Source: Platycnemis pennipes (taxonomy: Eukaryota; Arthropoda; Insecta; Odonata; Platycnemididae). Taken from it: DNA of 64,000 nucleotides. Of the stretch, positions 36,425 through 49,157 are shown one piece after another. The stretch spans positions 37,418,354-37,482,353 of the forward strand of contig OW121849.1 in NCBI GenBank assembly GCA_933228895.1, given 5' to 3'. Numbering within the stretch: position 1 is the first letter of the stretch; each line of letters starts with the position of its first letter. Position numbers and translations under genes: made by a program. The notes beneath the pieces are model-generated. The model was not told the DNA's origin and made no database searches. It saw nothing but the letters and a program-made list of their open reading frames with translations.

Positions 36425-39170
36425 TATCTCATCATCATCATAAGTCATCAATCCTCAGATTGGTTTGACGCAGCTCTCCACTGAGTTCTTCTGTCGGCTT
36501 ATTTCATAATATTTACGTAATTCTTCTCTTTCACATCCTTTATCACTTGTTCCATATATATTGCATGAGGCCTTCCTTTGCCATTCTTCCTTTCCACTTG
36601 TTCCTCGACGATTGCCTTCATCAGGCCATCATGTCTCATGATGTGGCCGATCAAGTTGTCCCGTCTTCTTCGTAGGGTATTGAGATGACTTCTCTTTTCT
36701 CCCACTCTTCTTAGGACTTCCTCATTACTTACTAGGTCGATCCATTTAATCTTCATCATTCTTCTGTAGCACCACAGTTTGAATTCTTCCACCCTTTTTT
36801 TCCGCTGCTGTCATTGTCCATGCCTCGCTGCCATCAAGAAACACGCTCCAGATATACGTTCAGATGAATTGTTATCTTTTTTATACGCTTGTATTTCCAG
36901 CGATAAATAGATTCTTATTTTGATAGAATGCCCTCTTTGCCTGAGCTATTCTACTGACAAGTTCTTTCTTGTTTCGTCCATCGTTGGTTACTCAGCTTCC
37001 CAGGTTGCAGAACTCTTTCACCTCTTCTAAGTTTTTGTTTTCCTAGTTTGACATTGGTTTTGGCCTCTTCTCTCTTGGTCTTCATGCACACTTCTGAGCA
37101 GCAGTCTGTCTTCTTCTTATTTATCTTCAGTTGATATCTGGAAATTGTCCTTTCCATGGTTACTAGAATCTTGTTCACATCCCTCTCTGTGTCTGCTATG
37201 TCATCAGCGAATCAGCAGCATGCTTATTTTTTCTCCGTGGATAGTCACTCCAGAAAACTTCTCTTTGATTTCATTGATGGCTCTCTCGATGTAAAATAAA
37301 AATTACTGGAGACAGTACACAGCCTTGTCTCACTCCTTTCCTTATTCTTGCTTCTTTACAGCTGGGTCCACATTTAATCACAGTAACTTGGTTTTCATAC
37401 AAAGTCTTCAAAGAATTCTTCGATCATTGTAGGACACTCCAATTTCTTTCAGAAGTCCAAGCATTGAATTCCAGTCCACGTTATCAAAAACCTTCTCCAA
37501 GTCAACAAATGCAATGAACGTTGGTTTGTTCTTTTCCATTCTCTTCTCTATGAGCAGCCTAAGGGCCAAATTGCCTCTCTTGTACCTTTACTTTTTCTGA
37601 ATCCAAATTGATCTTCATCCAGGAACTCCTCTCTGGTTTTCGTTCTATTCTTCTGTAGATGATCTTTGTCAATATCTTCGATGCATATATCGTCAGGCTT
37701 ATGGTTGTAAAACATTCGCATTTCTCCACTATCTTCTTTTAGGGAATAGAAATGATGATGTTTTTCTCGAAGTACCTAGGTATTTCTCCTGTTGAGTACA
37801 TGTCGCAGAAGGTCTTGTAAAGATGGGTTAATGTCTTATCTCCTGCAATTTTTATTAGTTCTGCGGGAATATAATCAATTCCAGAAGCCTTATTCATGCG
37901 AAGGTACTTTACTGCGGCGTCAAATTCCGATCTTAATATTGATGCTCCCATATCATCCTCTTCGACTTCGCTTTCCTCTTCTATCACTTTCGTGTTCCAA
38001 TTTTTTTTCGTGGTATAAATCTTCCAGATATTCTTTCCATCTCTTTACTCTCTCTTCATTTTCAATCAAAAGTTCTACATTCTTGTACCTTATGGCATTG
38101 CATCTTGTGCTCCGTTCTTTGAAGTGGTTCCTCACTATCCTATAGGCAGTTTACACCTTTTCAAGAGCAAGGTTGTTTTGTACATCCTCGCATAGGCTCT
38201 TCATCCATTTTCTCTAGCTTTCCTGGTTTTGCGACTTATTTCATTCCTTATTGTTTTGTAGCAAAGCTGCCCTTCTTCAGTTTCCACATTCTTATACTAT
38301 TTTCTTTCTTCTATCAGGTCTTCCGTGATCCATGGCTTCTTCTTGGCAACTCATCTTCTCCCAGGAGCTTCCTTTGCGGCTTCTTGTAGTCCACATTTAA
38401 TATTTTCCCAGCGCTCATCAACTGATTTCTCAGTCAGTTCCTCTCCTATGTTTTTTCTTCTATTTTTTGATATGCCAGCTGATGTTGAGCCTCCTTTAGG
38501 TTTTCTATTTGCCATATGTTCTTCATTGTCTTCTTCAATATCTTGAATTTTAGATGGAATTTCATCATCACTAAATTATGGTCACTGTTGGTGTCTGCCC
38601 CAGGGTAGCTTTTGCAGTCCTTCACTTGGTTCCTAAATCTCTGCTTCACTAAAATGTAGTCTTTTTAAAATCTTCTTCTGTCTCCTGGCATTTTCCAAGT
38701 GTATTTTCCTCGGATATGGTTTTTAAGCAACGTGGTGGCAACCACTAACTTATGCTGCGTACAGAACTTTAGTCGTATTTCTCCCCTTTCATTTCGATCA
38801 CCCAATCCATATTTCCCATTTATTGTTCCATCTTGACCTTCGCCGACGATAGCGTTCAATAGTGCATGCTTGGTGATCTTCACTCCGTGCCACACAACCT
38901 CGCGATGCCTTGCAGGGTATCGTGTAGATGTAGATGTTCCAATCTCAAAAAATTATTAGGTTTTCTTCTCCTCTTACATGTTTTATAACTTGCGTGATCT
39001 TCGTAGACATCTTCCACTACTTCATCTTCGTAGTTCGTCGTAGGCATGTAAACCTGAACCCACACGCTATCTACGGGTTTGGTCTCGATCTCTACCGTTA
39101 TTATCCTTTCATTGTACTGCAGGAAGCTCTTCACACACATTCCGGCGCTCTTGCTTTTACAAATATTGAA
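36425..39170 (-). mobile_element. RTE-like LINE, nearly full-length but decayed (copy A)
   Basis: The best-covered retroelement in the window. Reading the minus strand from about 39140: endonuclease segment (QYNERIITVEIETKPVDSVW, VQVYMPTTNYEDE), interrupted by a nested CR1 tail, then LLNAIVGEGQDGTINGKYGL and GDRNERGEIRLKF, and the SDHN catalytic motif near 38580. RT follows: KYLRMNKASGIDYIPAELI and MYSTGEIPRYFEKNIIISIP at 37739-37987. The FADD box bases are at 37200-37211 but lie behind a one-base insertion, then QLKINKKKT. The C-terminus is RRVGEKRSHLNTLRRRRDNL at 36499-36792. The 3' UTR ends with TGCGTCAAACCAATCTGAGG and a GATGATGATGA tail. Several frameshifts make it inactive. Confidence 0.88.
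38855..38938 (+). mobile_element. CR1-like LINE 3' end nested in the RTE-like endonuclease
   Basis: GTGCATGCTTGGTGATCTTC, CGTGCCACACAACCTCGCGA and TGCCTTGCAGGGTATCGTG with a GTAGATGTAGATG tail interrupt the endonuclease frame of copy A. Bases on both sides (TTGGAAC at right read on minus, ATTGAAC at left) suggest a short imperfect target duplication. The insertion must post-date the RTE-like copy. Confidence 0.78.
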
Positions 39171-39174
39171 AAAA

Positions 39175-39860
39175 GTTTTAAATCATAGAAAAATGGAAGC
39201 CTTTACGTTATTTTTTTTACGTTGAACTGGATAATTCCGATTGTCGCCTGCAAAGTAATACAACTGGAAGCAGTTAATTTTTTTTACTTTGAATATCTAC
39301 GGAAAATACAGAAATAAAAAGACTCTGGTATAGGGTGCAGCACCATTGTTCTGCCTCTGTGGACGACTAAAAAGTTCAACAGTGAGAAATTAGAACAGAG
39401 TATTTCTCTTGCACTGTGCACTGATTACTTCCTCATCCTGATTTCTTCCTGGGGAAAACCTTAGCCTAGGTGGTGACAACATCGAAAGAGCCGGTGACAA
39501 AAGAACTGTGATGCAATGGAAAAATTATCGGAGAAATTCATATTTGCTTTGCCCGTGGTCAAATGTGTGTGTCAAGTTAGCATTTACAGAACCGAGTAGG
39601 TAACGTTGAAAAATTAAATACTCTGAATGCAAATTATTTTTGTTATTTTAAATAGAAAGCAAGTGCATCATAATTTATTATTAACTCAATTGTCTCTTTT
39701 TTAAAATAAAGTACGACGGCAATCGTTGTTGTTTTTGTTGAAAAAGGTCACATAGAGCTGATATGTTTTAGTCTGTAATGGATAGGCGGGTTGTGGGTTT
39801 AAGTTATTACTCATAGTGAATCGAAGTTGACAAACCCGGCGTTCTTATTACCCTTGAAGA
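39175..39860. other. No gene seen
   Basis: AT-rich sequence between the LINE 5' region and a SINE. The true 5' end of the RTE-like element may lie within the first few hundred bases but cannot be recognised. Confidence 0.4.
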
Positions 39861-39869
39861 TTGGTGTCA

Positions 39870-40045
39870 TGGTGTTCTCAGTTTAACACACCATGCTCGG
39901 CGTAAGGAGTGCTGAACATGAAGGGCTCTCCAGAAGGCACTCAATGAGGAACTGATTTTTTTACTGAAAACCCCTATTTCTGCCGGAGTTCAAACTAAGG
40001 CTATCGAGATCGATTGCCGGTGCTTTTGTCGCTACACAAACCCGA
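39870..40045 (-). mobile_element. tRNA-derived SINE
   Basis: Minus strand: B-box-like GTTTGAACTCCGGCAGAAAT, GGGGTTTTCAGT, TTGAGTGCCTTCTGGAGAGC, CACTCC and GGTGTGTTAAACTGAGAAC. This block order matches the copies at 54.3 kb and 41.5 kb, including the TGGAGAGC and GTTAAAC words. Confidence 0.65.
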
Positions 40046-40229
40046 TCCTCTAGGTCTAGGTCAGAAGACGCTCGTCTCTGCACCGCCAAGACTGACGCTC
40101 ACTGGCGAACGGACGCTGCGACGCGACTAAAGAGATTTTCCTCGTTATGTGCTTTGCAATTTTTTCATCAACACCTCATACATATGTAAGTATTCATCTC
40201 GCGGGTCTATTCTGCGGGTGAACTTATTC

Positions 40230-40790
40230 GCCGTGCCTCCGTGAACCGCAAAGGATCCGGTCGCGCGTGAGAATACCCTCGTCCTTCCCCCCACCTCCCC
40301 TTACTAACCCCTTCCACCAATCCCATCCCTGCACCCACACCTACCCGTTTTAACCCCTCCCCCACTGGTTTGTGCTTGCTTAGTCGCCGTGCGCGCGGGG
40401 TGATTTTAGCCCCTCCGAACGGCGGAAGTGATGCGATTGGGACGCGCCAGGCGGAAAGGGACGGAAGCTTGAGGAAGGGGCAACACACACACGCAATCCG
40501 GGGAGGGAAAAGGGGTCGGATGCAGTGGGATGAGCAGGGGTGAAAGAAATGGTAAGGGCGGATAAAGAGAGGGAAGGAGAGATTAGGAAAAAATGGAATG
40601 GGACGAGGGTGAAGGGGAGGAAGGTGATGAAAGGGGGCGGCGAGATGTGAGAGAGGAGGTATTAGCGAGACTGCGGAGGAAAGAGTAAAGAAGTTGCTGA
40701 GAGGGGATGGGAGGAGGAAAGGTTTACGGAGTGGGGGATGGGGATTACCTGAGGTGGGGTGGGGGGACGTGTAGACAGAGTGCGTGGTTT
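40230..40790. other. GC-rich region switching from pyrimidine to purine bias
   Basis: On the plus strand 40270-40370 is C/T-rich, while 40480-40780 is almost purely G/A-rich with runs such as GGTGGGGTGGGGGGACG. The opposite-strand ORF 40207-40488 is a by-product of composition. Confidence 0.45.
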
Positions 40791-40794
40791 CTTG

Positions 40795-41485
40795 ATAATC
40801 AGAGATAAGGTCGGTGAATTGTTGGCCCGCCTAATAAGACTGTAGCATGAATTTTTTGCTAAATAGGTTCTACTCGAAATTTATATAATACGTAAGCTCT
40901 CCATAAATAAAACCCGGTCCAATATATTAAGTTGGGTGTGTAGTGAAAAATTTCAATGGGATCATTTAAATTCTTCCATTGATACCCAATTTTTATTCGC
41001 GAAGGGTAATATCAGTTGATTCTGGTGAAGGTCATCTGACGAGAAAGCTTTCGGGAAATGTTATTCCGGTGTAGAGAGGCTTCATCTTACGTAAACCGCT
41101 AACAATTGGCATCATACATGAATGGATTTGATTTGTGGATCCACCAATACACTAGAGAAAGCTGTATTCATCGATCGAGGCTCTCACGAACGACTGGAAA
41201 GTATTATATAAATATGAGAGGCAGTTGGAACGAAGCCCGTGGACTCTCGAGGGATACACGCTGCATCCAAGCCAGTACATCATTTTAAATAGTTCACATT
41301 TGCATGTAACTCGGGATATATTTTTCCTTTCCTGACCTGCATCTTTTGGCAAAAGGAAAGTGACAAAATAATGGAGTTGAGTACAGTATTTGTTTCCCCA
41401 TGCATGTAGAGAATTTAGAATGCAGCGCAGACAGTTAAAAACATATTTTCTTCTCAAACCTCTCCTTTTTTGGCCCTCCTTTTCC
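40795..41485. other. No gene seen
   Basis: Mixed composition. Overlapping ORFs at 41106-41288 plus and 41152-41457 minus have no domain or splice support. Confidence 0.45.
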
Positions 41486-41489
41486 TCAG

Positions 41490-41945
41490 GTACCCCTACC
41501 TCATACTCCGAGCACCAGGTTAGGCTGAAGGGTGAACACTGGATTTTTCTTCCGAGGGCCAGGGTTTATATCTCAGAGAGAGATTTTCAGTGAAATGGCG
41601 TCCCGGTCCCAAGTGGAGTGCTCAATGGAGAGCACATCAGCTCATCCACTATCGAGTGGGAAATTAGACTGTGGATGACTTTACTGACGGGTACGGATTC
41701 GGGATGTTTTGATGTCTCGAGTATTAGCCTCTCATCCTGAGGGCACGGGTTTGAATCCCGTTGTAGGCAAAGAATTTTCATTGGTGCTCCGGTTCTGACT
41801 TGAGTGCTGCTTGGAGAGCACTTAAAAGTGAATAGTTCATCCGTTGGATTGGATATTACAGGTATAACGTTGAACCCTTGTTGTCTTCCTTTAACAGCAG
41901 GCTAATGCCACTCCCTGCAAAATTCCTTCACGTACCCAAATAACC
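41490..41945 (+). mobile_element. Two adjacent SINE copies, head to tail
   Basis: First copy (about 41490-41690): GTTTATATCTCAGAGAGAG, TTTTCAGTG, GTGGAGTGCTCAATGGAGAG, CACATCAGCTCATCC. Second copy (about 41690-41945): B box GGGTTTGAATCCCG, GAATTTTCATTGGTGC, TTGAGTGCTGCTTGGAGAGC, TCATCCGTTGGATTGG and GCAGGCTAATGCCAC. Both are in the plus orientation and diverged from each other, so the pair is probably two insertions, not a fresh duplication. Confidence 0.72.
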
Positions 41946-41949
41946 AGCT

Positions 41950-44578
41950 ATTCTAAATGATCTATTTTGTCGGTCGAATAACTAAAATCTCTCCTTATGA
42001 GTAGAAAAATACACCAACAGTGGGTTTCTCACACTGCCCTCTGTTCAACATAAATAAAAATTCCAATCACCCAACTTTCCTTGGCGATGCAAATGCAATG
42101 CAATAACGGTGCAATGACCTCGATGGTGGTTGCTTGCTCGTAATAGCTACAAGTACTCTCAGTCTTCAGTCCTTATGGCGGCTTGCTGGACAATTTTGGC
42201 CGAGGGTATGTAAATAACTCTATGATGAGAAACTCAGTATTAACCATTTTCTGTTAGTAGCACCTTCACCCACCTCATGATTATGTTGTCGTGCTCTTCC
42301 ATTGACTCAGTATTATTGTACAGTAAGCTGATAAAAGAGCCTTAGTCGATCGTTACTTGGCACTTCGATAAATACTGGTATTTTTCCATTGTTTTTTTCT
42401 TTCGTGCTCTGAGGTAATTGTGGCATCCTACTCTTTTTTGAGTGGTCCTTAGTTACAAACCCTCAAAAATAAAAAGCTTCTCTATAGAGAGGCTGCATTA
42501 GGTCGCATCTTTTCCAGGTTTTCCGCAATCAGTGCAATCAATGCGGCTTTTCGGATTCAAGTGGGCTCTTTTAGTTCACCTATGTTTTCTTTTGACTATT
42601 GCAAAATGATTTTTCTTTAAGTCTAAGGCACGAGGACCACCGTACCAAGAAACAGTAGACCACATGCTCTTGGTAATCCTTAGCGTTCTTTCCTCTCCTC
42701 CTCTACCACAAATTGGATGCGATCTTCCATTTCCGACTGGAACTCTTGTAAGTACACGCTTTCTGTCACGCCTTGTAGGTAAGCGCTGTACATTCACGCT
42801 TATATAATCATTGAAAGGGGAAACATTTGTAATTAGTAATATTCTTGATTCAAGAAGCCGTATCCTCCTCAGTCTTAGATATCGAAAGTAATATTATTAG
42901 ACTTTTGCTGTAAGCCCATACAACTACCAAGGTTATATGTTGCTATAAAATCTAAACTTAATTCTAAGAATAACACCACGCCCCGGGAGTCAAACCCGCA
43001 AGCTATGATTAAATAGGCAGACCCATCACCGTGGTTGGCGGAAGTAGCGTTATTTAAAAATCACGCATATTTTTAACATAAACTCCTAGTCCAGATGAGG
43101 AGAATACTTTAACTAAGGCACGCTATTAGAGATTGTCCGAGCCTTGCAATCATGGTTCCTCGTATATTAGGTTCTGTTATCGAAGCTGAGTGGACGAAAG
43201 GCCTCTACTTGGTCTACCATGCATCGTGTGATTAGGGTTTAAGTATGTTAGTTTACGAGGAGAGGATGGGAGAGGGGAAGGAATATATCGGGAACGTATA
43301 TCCACGTAGGGAGGCGGATAGCCTGAGTGTGACGAGTTACGCCTTTTTGAAATGGCCGATATGGTAATTCGCGCTGATGTACATTACGGGGGTGGAATTC
43401 AGAATTAATGTCGGGTGAGTGGCGTATTATTCGCACGAATATTGTGACGTGTGCAGCTCTTCTGGCCCAGGATTTGCATTAATAATAGGGCGGCGGATGG
43501 AAAAAAATTGATTTAGAAACGCTCTCCCTTTCTCTGACGTGATGAAAAATGTATCAAGCTCATTGGAACGGAATTTATGCGCGAATGTTTTTTTTATTCC
43601 TCTCTGGCTCTCCCCAACCCCTTCGTGTCTTCCCTTCCTCCATCGCCAAAAACGAGGAATTATTATTTTTATATGGTTCTCGATGGGAAAGGGAGGAGGG
43701 ATAATGGTTGGCCTGGATAAAATTCTGCGATGTGAAACGGGGAGAGGTGTAATTTAGGGGAGAAATTGGCCATCAGAAGAGAAATTGAGTAATAGTAGCA
43801 GGGCTCTTCGGTGGCCAGCTTATGTAAATATCAGCTACTCATGGAGACAGTTTGGTAAACGCCCTATCCTCTAAGGTAAGGTCAATTTTCCCGGAGGCTT
43901 AGCGTCCGGCATATATATTAATTGATGACTCCATCGTTTAACACTTTAGTGTCTTAATATTTAATTAGTGTAACATATGTCGTAATATTTTGTCAATTTG
44001 TTCAGTAATTATTTACTGATGTAGGTGCTAGTTATCACAGCTAGGATAATAAGCAGCTAATATATATTTCTTCTTTGATTACATATGAATACTGCAATTG
44101 TAGGTGCCATCTGCTAAATTAAGTAATGAGATTAATTTTCTATTTATAATAATCCTATAATAGTTAACTTTTATTTTTCATTCGCTTGATCAAAGATCGA
44201 CTGAGAGCAATGAGTTCAAATGGTAATATGCTAATCTTACGATTATTGTTGTCCCTCCTCTACTTACAGGTTTGATAACCTGACGCTTAATTTCAAATCA
44301 TTCCTCTCGGAGACATAGGAAATTGATCCAAATATCTCCCGAAGAATTATACGTTTGATACATAGTCTACACATGTTTTACTTAGAATGAAAGGAAATAC
44401 TCTGTTTGAGATGACCCATTTGTATTAATTAAAGTGTGTATCAAATACTCAAAAGGAAATTTATATTTAAAATTACATCATTTAACAAATATGTTAAGTA
44501 AAAAACTCAAAGAATACGAGGGAAATATAGTGATGATGAACCATTTTATTCAACGTTAGAACTGTGCACTAGCTGATT
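41950..44578. other. No gene seen; one partial SINE head
   Basis: AT-rich with a GC-richer patch at 43560-43760. A minus-strand tRNA-like head lies at about 42965-43050 (B box GGGTTTGACTCCCGG). A polypyrimidine/acceptor-like TCCTCTACTTACAG at 44258-44271 reads equally well as a minus-strand donor, so it decides nothing. Confidence 0.45.
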
Positions 44579-44582
44579 AAAG

Positions 44583-44646
44583 AATTCAGTGGAGAGCGGC
44601 GTCAAACCAAGCTTAGGATCGTTGGCCCACGGCGATGATGATAAGC
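44583..44646 (+). mobile_element. RTE-like LINE 3' terminus
   Basis: AATTCAGTGGAGAGCGGCGT, CAAACCAAGCTTAGGATCGT and a GATGATGATAA tail correspond, in sense orientation, to the last bases of copy A. Extreme 5' truncation. Confidence 0.72.
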
Positions 44647-45039
44647 AGCGTACGCATAGTTTAAATTCCAAATGTTGGCGCATTTTACATTGATTTTTCA
44701 GAACACCATCATCGTTGGATTCGTAAAATAAGTTGTGAGAACAAACGCCTGATTTAGATAAATCAGAACAGGAGCAATCAGAGCAGAATCTAAAACTGGC
44801 GCAGCTTCAATGGCATCGTGAGAAAAAATATGTATTATTCCTTCCGATGGAAGGCAATTTTCTTATCGAGTCGAAAGGTTAAGGATAAGAGTGGGTCAGG
44901 GGCAAGAGGTTTAGTGTGGTTAAGTGAGGGAACTCATCATTTATGGAAGAGTCCATTGAGTGCAGTTTCGTCGTCGGAGGGATCCATTGATTTTTTTTCG
45001 TGGAACTTTTTTTACAGTTGGGCCGCGAGAACATTTTCC

Positions 45040-46090
45040 ATCAGAATTAAGCACGTCAATTAACACGTTCGGGCACCGACGAAAAGAATACACCGTTTTA
45101 GCCGGGCGAATCGTCCAACTCCGGCACGAATAAGCACTTTGGGAACAGGTGGGATTTATCATCCCCGCAAGGATTTCTGGTTTATCGGCCCGGATGAATA
45201 AAAAAAAATCCGGTTGCCCGATCAGGAAAAAAATCACGTTCAAATCCGTCCGTTTCGCTTAAGCGAACGGAATCAAAGCGATCCCGCCAAAATTCGAGGA
45301 ATCAGGAGGAGGGTTTTATGCGATCGTGGGGAATTAAAGTGCCGCTCTGAGTTTATCCGTGCGACCGAGCCTGGATTTCGAGCTCACCGGAGATGTAGGT
45401 AATGCACGGACGACGAGTAAACAAAGAGGAAGGGGGACTGGAAGGTTGGAAATAAAAGAAACCTATAGGGGAGGCAGTTGGATGGGGAGCTGCGTCCGTC
45501 AGCGCAGCCCGGCGATATAACCCGCGCTCACCCATCTCGTCGTTGGGTGATGGTTTGGTTCCCGGGAACGGCAGTCGGAGGTCTCGAACCGCGTCGGAGT
45601 GTATTAGACGTTGATCCGCGGAGGGGGAGTTAAGTGACGTTGGAGACAGACTGGGGAGGAGGGGAGCAAAGGGGATGAGACGGGAGAAGGGGAGAGGAGG
45701 GGGTTGCTCTCTGCTTAATCCGCTGGAGCGTGGCACAAGGCTGGGGGCGGATTTTAGCCCCCGGTGATCGGTTTATTGAGGGAGGGGGACGCAGGAATAA
45801 GATGACAGATAGAGTGGGGTGATGTGTGCGTGTCTTCGAGGGGAGTGGAGGTAAAGGGGTGAGATGCTCGAAAATGAGGCTTGACGATGGAAACTGGGGA
45901 GGATTGATCAGTGGGAGGGATGATGGGGAAGAGGAGGAGGAGGGAGGATTGGAGTTGGGGTGGAAGAGAAGTCGGCACGAGACGGGAGGGGAAACGGGGA
46001 CGAGGTCGAGAAAAGGGATGTCTTGGAAAATATCGGGGGGAGGTGGTGAGGGGAAGTGTGTATTTTGGAGAGGGGTGCTTGAGGAGTAGT
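45040..46090. other. GC-rich island with strong purine bias on the plus strand
   Basis: CpG-rich between about 45060 and 45620, then almost uninterrupted G/A-rich from 45600 to 46090. ORFs on both strands (45353-45736 minus, 45826-46089 plus) reflect this composition: G/E/R-rich on one strand, S/P/L-rich on the other. No domain recognised. The CpG part could be a promoter. Confidence 0.45.
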
Positions 46091-46099
46091 TACTAAGAG

Positions 46100-46795
46100 G
46101 AGGGAGTTACTAAGTGAAGAACAATTGAGTGAATATGATGAAAAGAAAGAATACTCTGGAGCGAAAGTAAAAATAGTTGGGAGGCCGAGATATTTCGTAT
46201 TCTACACATTTGCTTCCAGTTTTTTTTACGTAATTTGCGATGAAAAGGTAAAACATTGTTGTTGCTAAAATGAGAACGTTTGGGGAGAATAGATTGGCGT
46301 GTCTGTCTGTAGGTACTTATCTGTTGAAGGCAAGTGAAGACACCTATGTGCAACATGTTTCTGCTATCTGAATTCATTTGCCTCCTTGATCCGGAAAAGA
46401 TCCTTTTCTTTTTTTAACATTGGTAGCTTAGGAGATGTATTACTTATCAAATAATTGGTGGGGCACTTTTATAATTCCCATATGTTTTTCTTACATGCAG
46501 CTGTCCCACTCTATCCTTTGTTTTCTCTCTATCATTGTTCTATTATTTCCTCCTATCTTTCAAATCCATTCATTTACCCGTATTTATGGTAGTATGTATT
46601 ATGTACCTGAACATCTGAAAACATGCACATTAAAGAACTGGACAGATTTTGATGGAAATTGTTGCGGATGCTAGGCTCTCTTCCCACTTCATATAATGTT
46701 TCTCTGAGTGTGAAAAGTGTAATTTGTCTCATATAATTTATAAGTATTTTCTGAATTTTGTCATTTCTTGTACTACATGTGTTTCTTGTGACGAA
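46100..46795. other. No gene seen
   Basis: AT-rich. ORFs at 46093-46377 minus and 46435-46674 plus have no recognisable features. Confidence 0.45.
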
Positions 46796-46803
46796 TTATT
46801 GTT

Positions 46804-46992
46804 ATGAGGACGCCACTGTGGAGCATTGTACTGGCTTCATGGGTGGGTCTTCTTTGTGACCACGTGCAATGTGTTTCATGGGCTTTCGTGAACGGGGTGG
46901 AGAGAGCAAAATGGGGTAAAACGAGAGGGCGGACGTACTTCCGATTCGGAGATTCCAAAAAAATAAATTTTTCCTGCCCAAAATTTTCCTGA
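46804..46992 (+). CDS. Possible first coding exon with a signal-peptide-like N-terminus
   Basis: The plus-strand ATG at 46804 opens MRTPLWSIVLASWVGLLC, a charged start, a hydrophobic core and a small-residue end resembling a secretion signal. VNGVERAKWGKTRGR follows and the frame closes at TGA 46990-46992. A donor-like ATGGG|GTAAAA inside the frame would end the exon near 46915. No family is recognised and no next exon found; the opposite strand is also open, which weakens the call. Confidence 0.25.
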   Translation: MRTPLWSIVLASWVGLLCDHVQCVSWAFVNGVERAKWGKTRGRTYFRFGDSKKINFSCPKFS

Positions 46993-47039
46993 TGCCGAAG
47001 GGTGGTTTGAGATATCTCACCGTTAACCTCCCGTGTCTA

Positions 47040-47420
47040 CTCCTACGGATCCACCCCATCAACCACAAACTCGGCCGCTCCGAGGGTGAATTTCACTCCT
47101 AGTTAGCGCTCGTACAAATTTGATGACAGGTCCGCCACTTTTTTCCGCCCACGGAGAGTATCCGTGAGACGGCGGAAGATGGGAGACGAGCCCTGATTGG
47201 ACAATCCCCTGGACGCAAATGAAAATTGGAGCGATGCCGAAAGATTTACTCTGGAAATCTCGAGGAGGCGGTGGAGGCATTTCAAGGGGGAGGATGGCCG
47301 GGGGAGAGGGCAAGGGGGGAGGAATAGGAGAGTAAGAAGTCGAGGTGGATGCGGAGTAATGAATAAATCCATTAATTTCGTCTGTGGGAGAATCCAAGAG
47401 TTGTCATGCTCCTCTTCGTA
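47040..47420. other. GC-rich, purine-biased patch
   Basis: CpG-containing sequence, with 47260-47340 strongly G/A-rich on the plus strand. Several overlapping ORFs without domains. Confidence 0.4.
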
Positions 47421-47424
47421 ACCT

Positions 47425-49150
47425 CCTCATCTCGCGTCTCGAAGACCGCAAGGCTCTTCTCTTCCGTGCACGTTGAGCATATATCCGAGGCAATCCTTGA
47501 CCTACTTACGTATACCCGAGGGATTGTTTTAATCTGTCGTTGTGCGCAACATACCCTCACAAGCACCTCTCATGCACTGTGCTATCAATACAACTTTGTC
47601 CGCTCTTCTCAAATTATGAATTCATAACCTCTCCGTGACATTTTTCTTCTCTTCCATTTCGGGACATTGGCCATTAGTACATCGTTTGGAATGTATGAAT
47701 ATAATTCATTGAGTTACACCCAAATCAAAGAGAAAACTAAAATTATTCCAGTTCCTTGACATTACCTTTCTTGATTTCTCAAATTTTTTTATAAGTAGGT
47801 GGATTTTAGTCCCCAAGATGTTTCCGACAATATTTATTTCAGATATCGTTGATCGCTCAAATTCTAGTATCACATGAGTAAACACGGCCTAATATATTCT
47901 GTAATAAGTGATGCTTCAGCCATTGCTCTGCAAATCAAAGCAAAAGTGCTCTTGTGAATGATGAAGTATGCATCGTTGATCGCTTAACTCAATCACTTTA
48001 CTTAATGTCGTATTGAAAAAGTCTGTAGCTCCATATCGTACGCTTTTAACTTTAATATCTCTGCTGGGATGAGTATTTGATAAACGTTTAGTGGATGCGC
48101 ATTAATACAATGATCAATTTATACGTGTATGTTTGATTCATACATCTTTCCGATATGGATGTTAACTATTATGCCTTAAATAATATGAAAAATGTCAGTT
48201 AACAGAAACCGAGAAGGATTGAAGTACTTGGGAAGCTGTGGGATTGCAAGATTTTATAATGAGTGATACAGTGTTTCTAAATATATCTGCCTATGGAATT
48301 TGCATACCGTTGATATCAGGTTTCTTTGCTCTCTTTCGAGGTCAGTAGGTACTGATGTCGTTTTTCCTCACCACAAATTGTGGCTAAACTACCAGTTAAT
48401 TGCTTTTTTTGTGTCGTCCGAGGATGACAGACAGAGTATTAACCATGAGACCTATACTTATCATAAGCATTTAAATTACCAAACATGTAATGCCGGGAGA
48501 CTACTTTAAACAACTATACCGAAGCTGTGTAATTTTCTGGTTCCGTGATATTTTTGGGATACCACAGACGGTGGTGCGAAGAAAGGGATTGCTTGATGCA
48601 CACTTGATGCGTGAATTTCACTGGCATTTGGGCATAAAGTATAGTGAGCGCTGCCCGCATCAGCCATACTAATCTTATGGTTGAACTGATTCGGGTTTGG
48701 TATGAATATGCAATTTTGGGAATATGCCGGAAAATTGGAGAAAAATATTTCGTTGCTGAGAAGTAATCATCAATCCAATCTAGTTTATTCAGCACAGAGT
48801 AGAGGTAATTTAATGTTGACTTCGGAAGATTTATAGTTGGGAATATGGGCACGAAAAAGTTGAATACATTCAAGTAGAATCAATCGTAAAAGATTTTATT
48901 TAATAATATCAATGCAGTTTCATAACTTTTTATACCAATCATTTCATTATAAGAACAATCGTATCAATTCTGCACAAGGTCTTAACAAAGTAGGTATATT
49001 AAAAGATTGCCCGATTGAAAGAGTTCCATTCCCATTATTAAAATATATATGTCCTTGCAAAGTATTTTCATCAAAAAATCTAATAGTACCTTCCAGAAAA
49101 ATGGCGCAATAACCCTGATAGAAATACATTTTCATTGAAGTGTGCTTATT
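47425..49150. other. No gene seen
   Basis: AT-rich after about 47640. The longest frame (48514-48873 minus, 119 codons) is rich in I, Y, F, N and S, as expected from AT-rich DNA, and has no domain. Confidence 0.45.
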
Positions 49151-49157
49151 TTTTAAA

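Noticed and set aside
37792..38145. 117-codon plus-strand ORF
   Set aside because: It is the antisense of the RTE-like reverse transcriptase on the minus strand.
44258..44320. Plus-strand terminal exon after CTCTACTTACAG
   Set aside because: The same bases form a minus-strand donor, and only 15 codons would be read before a stop.
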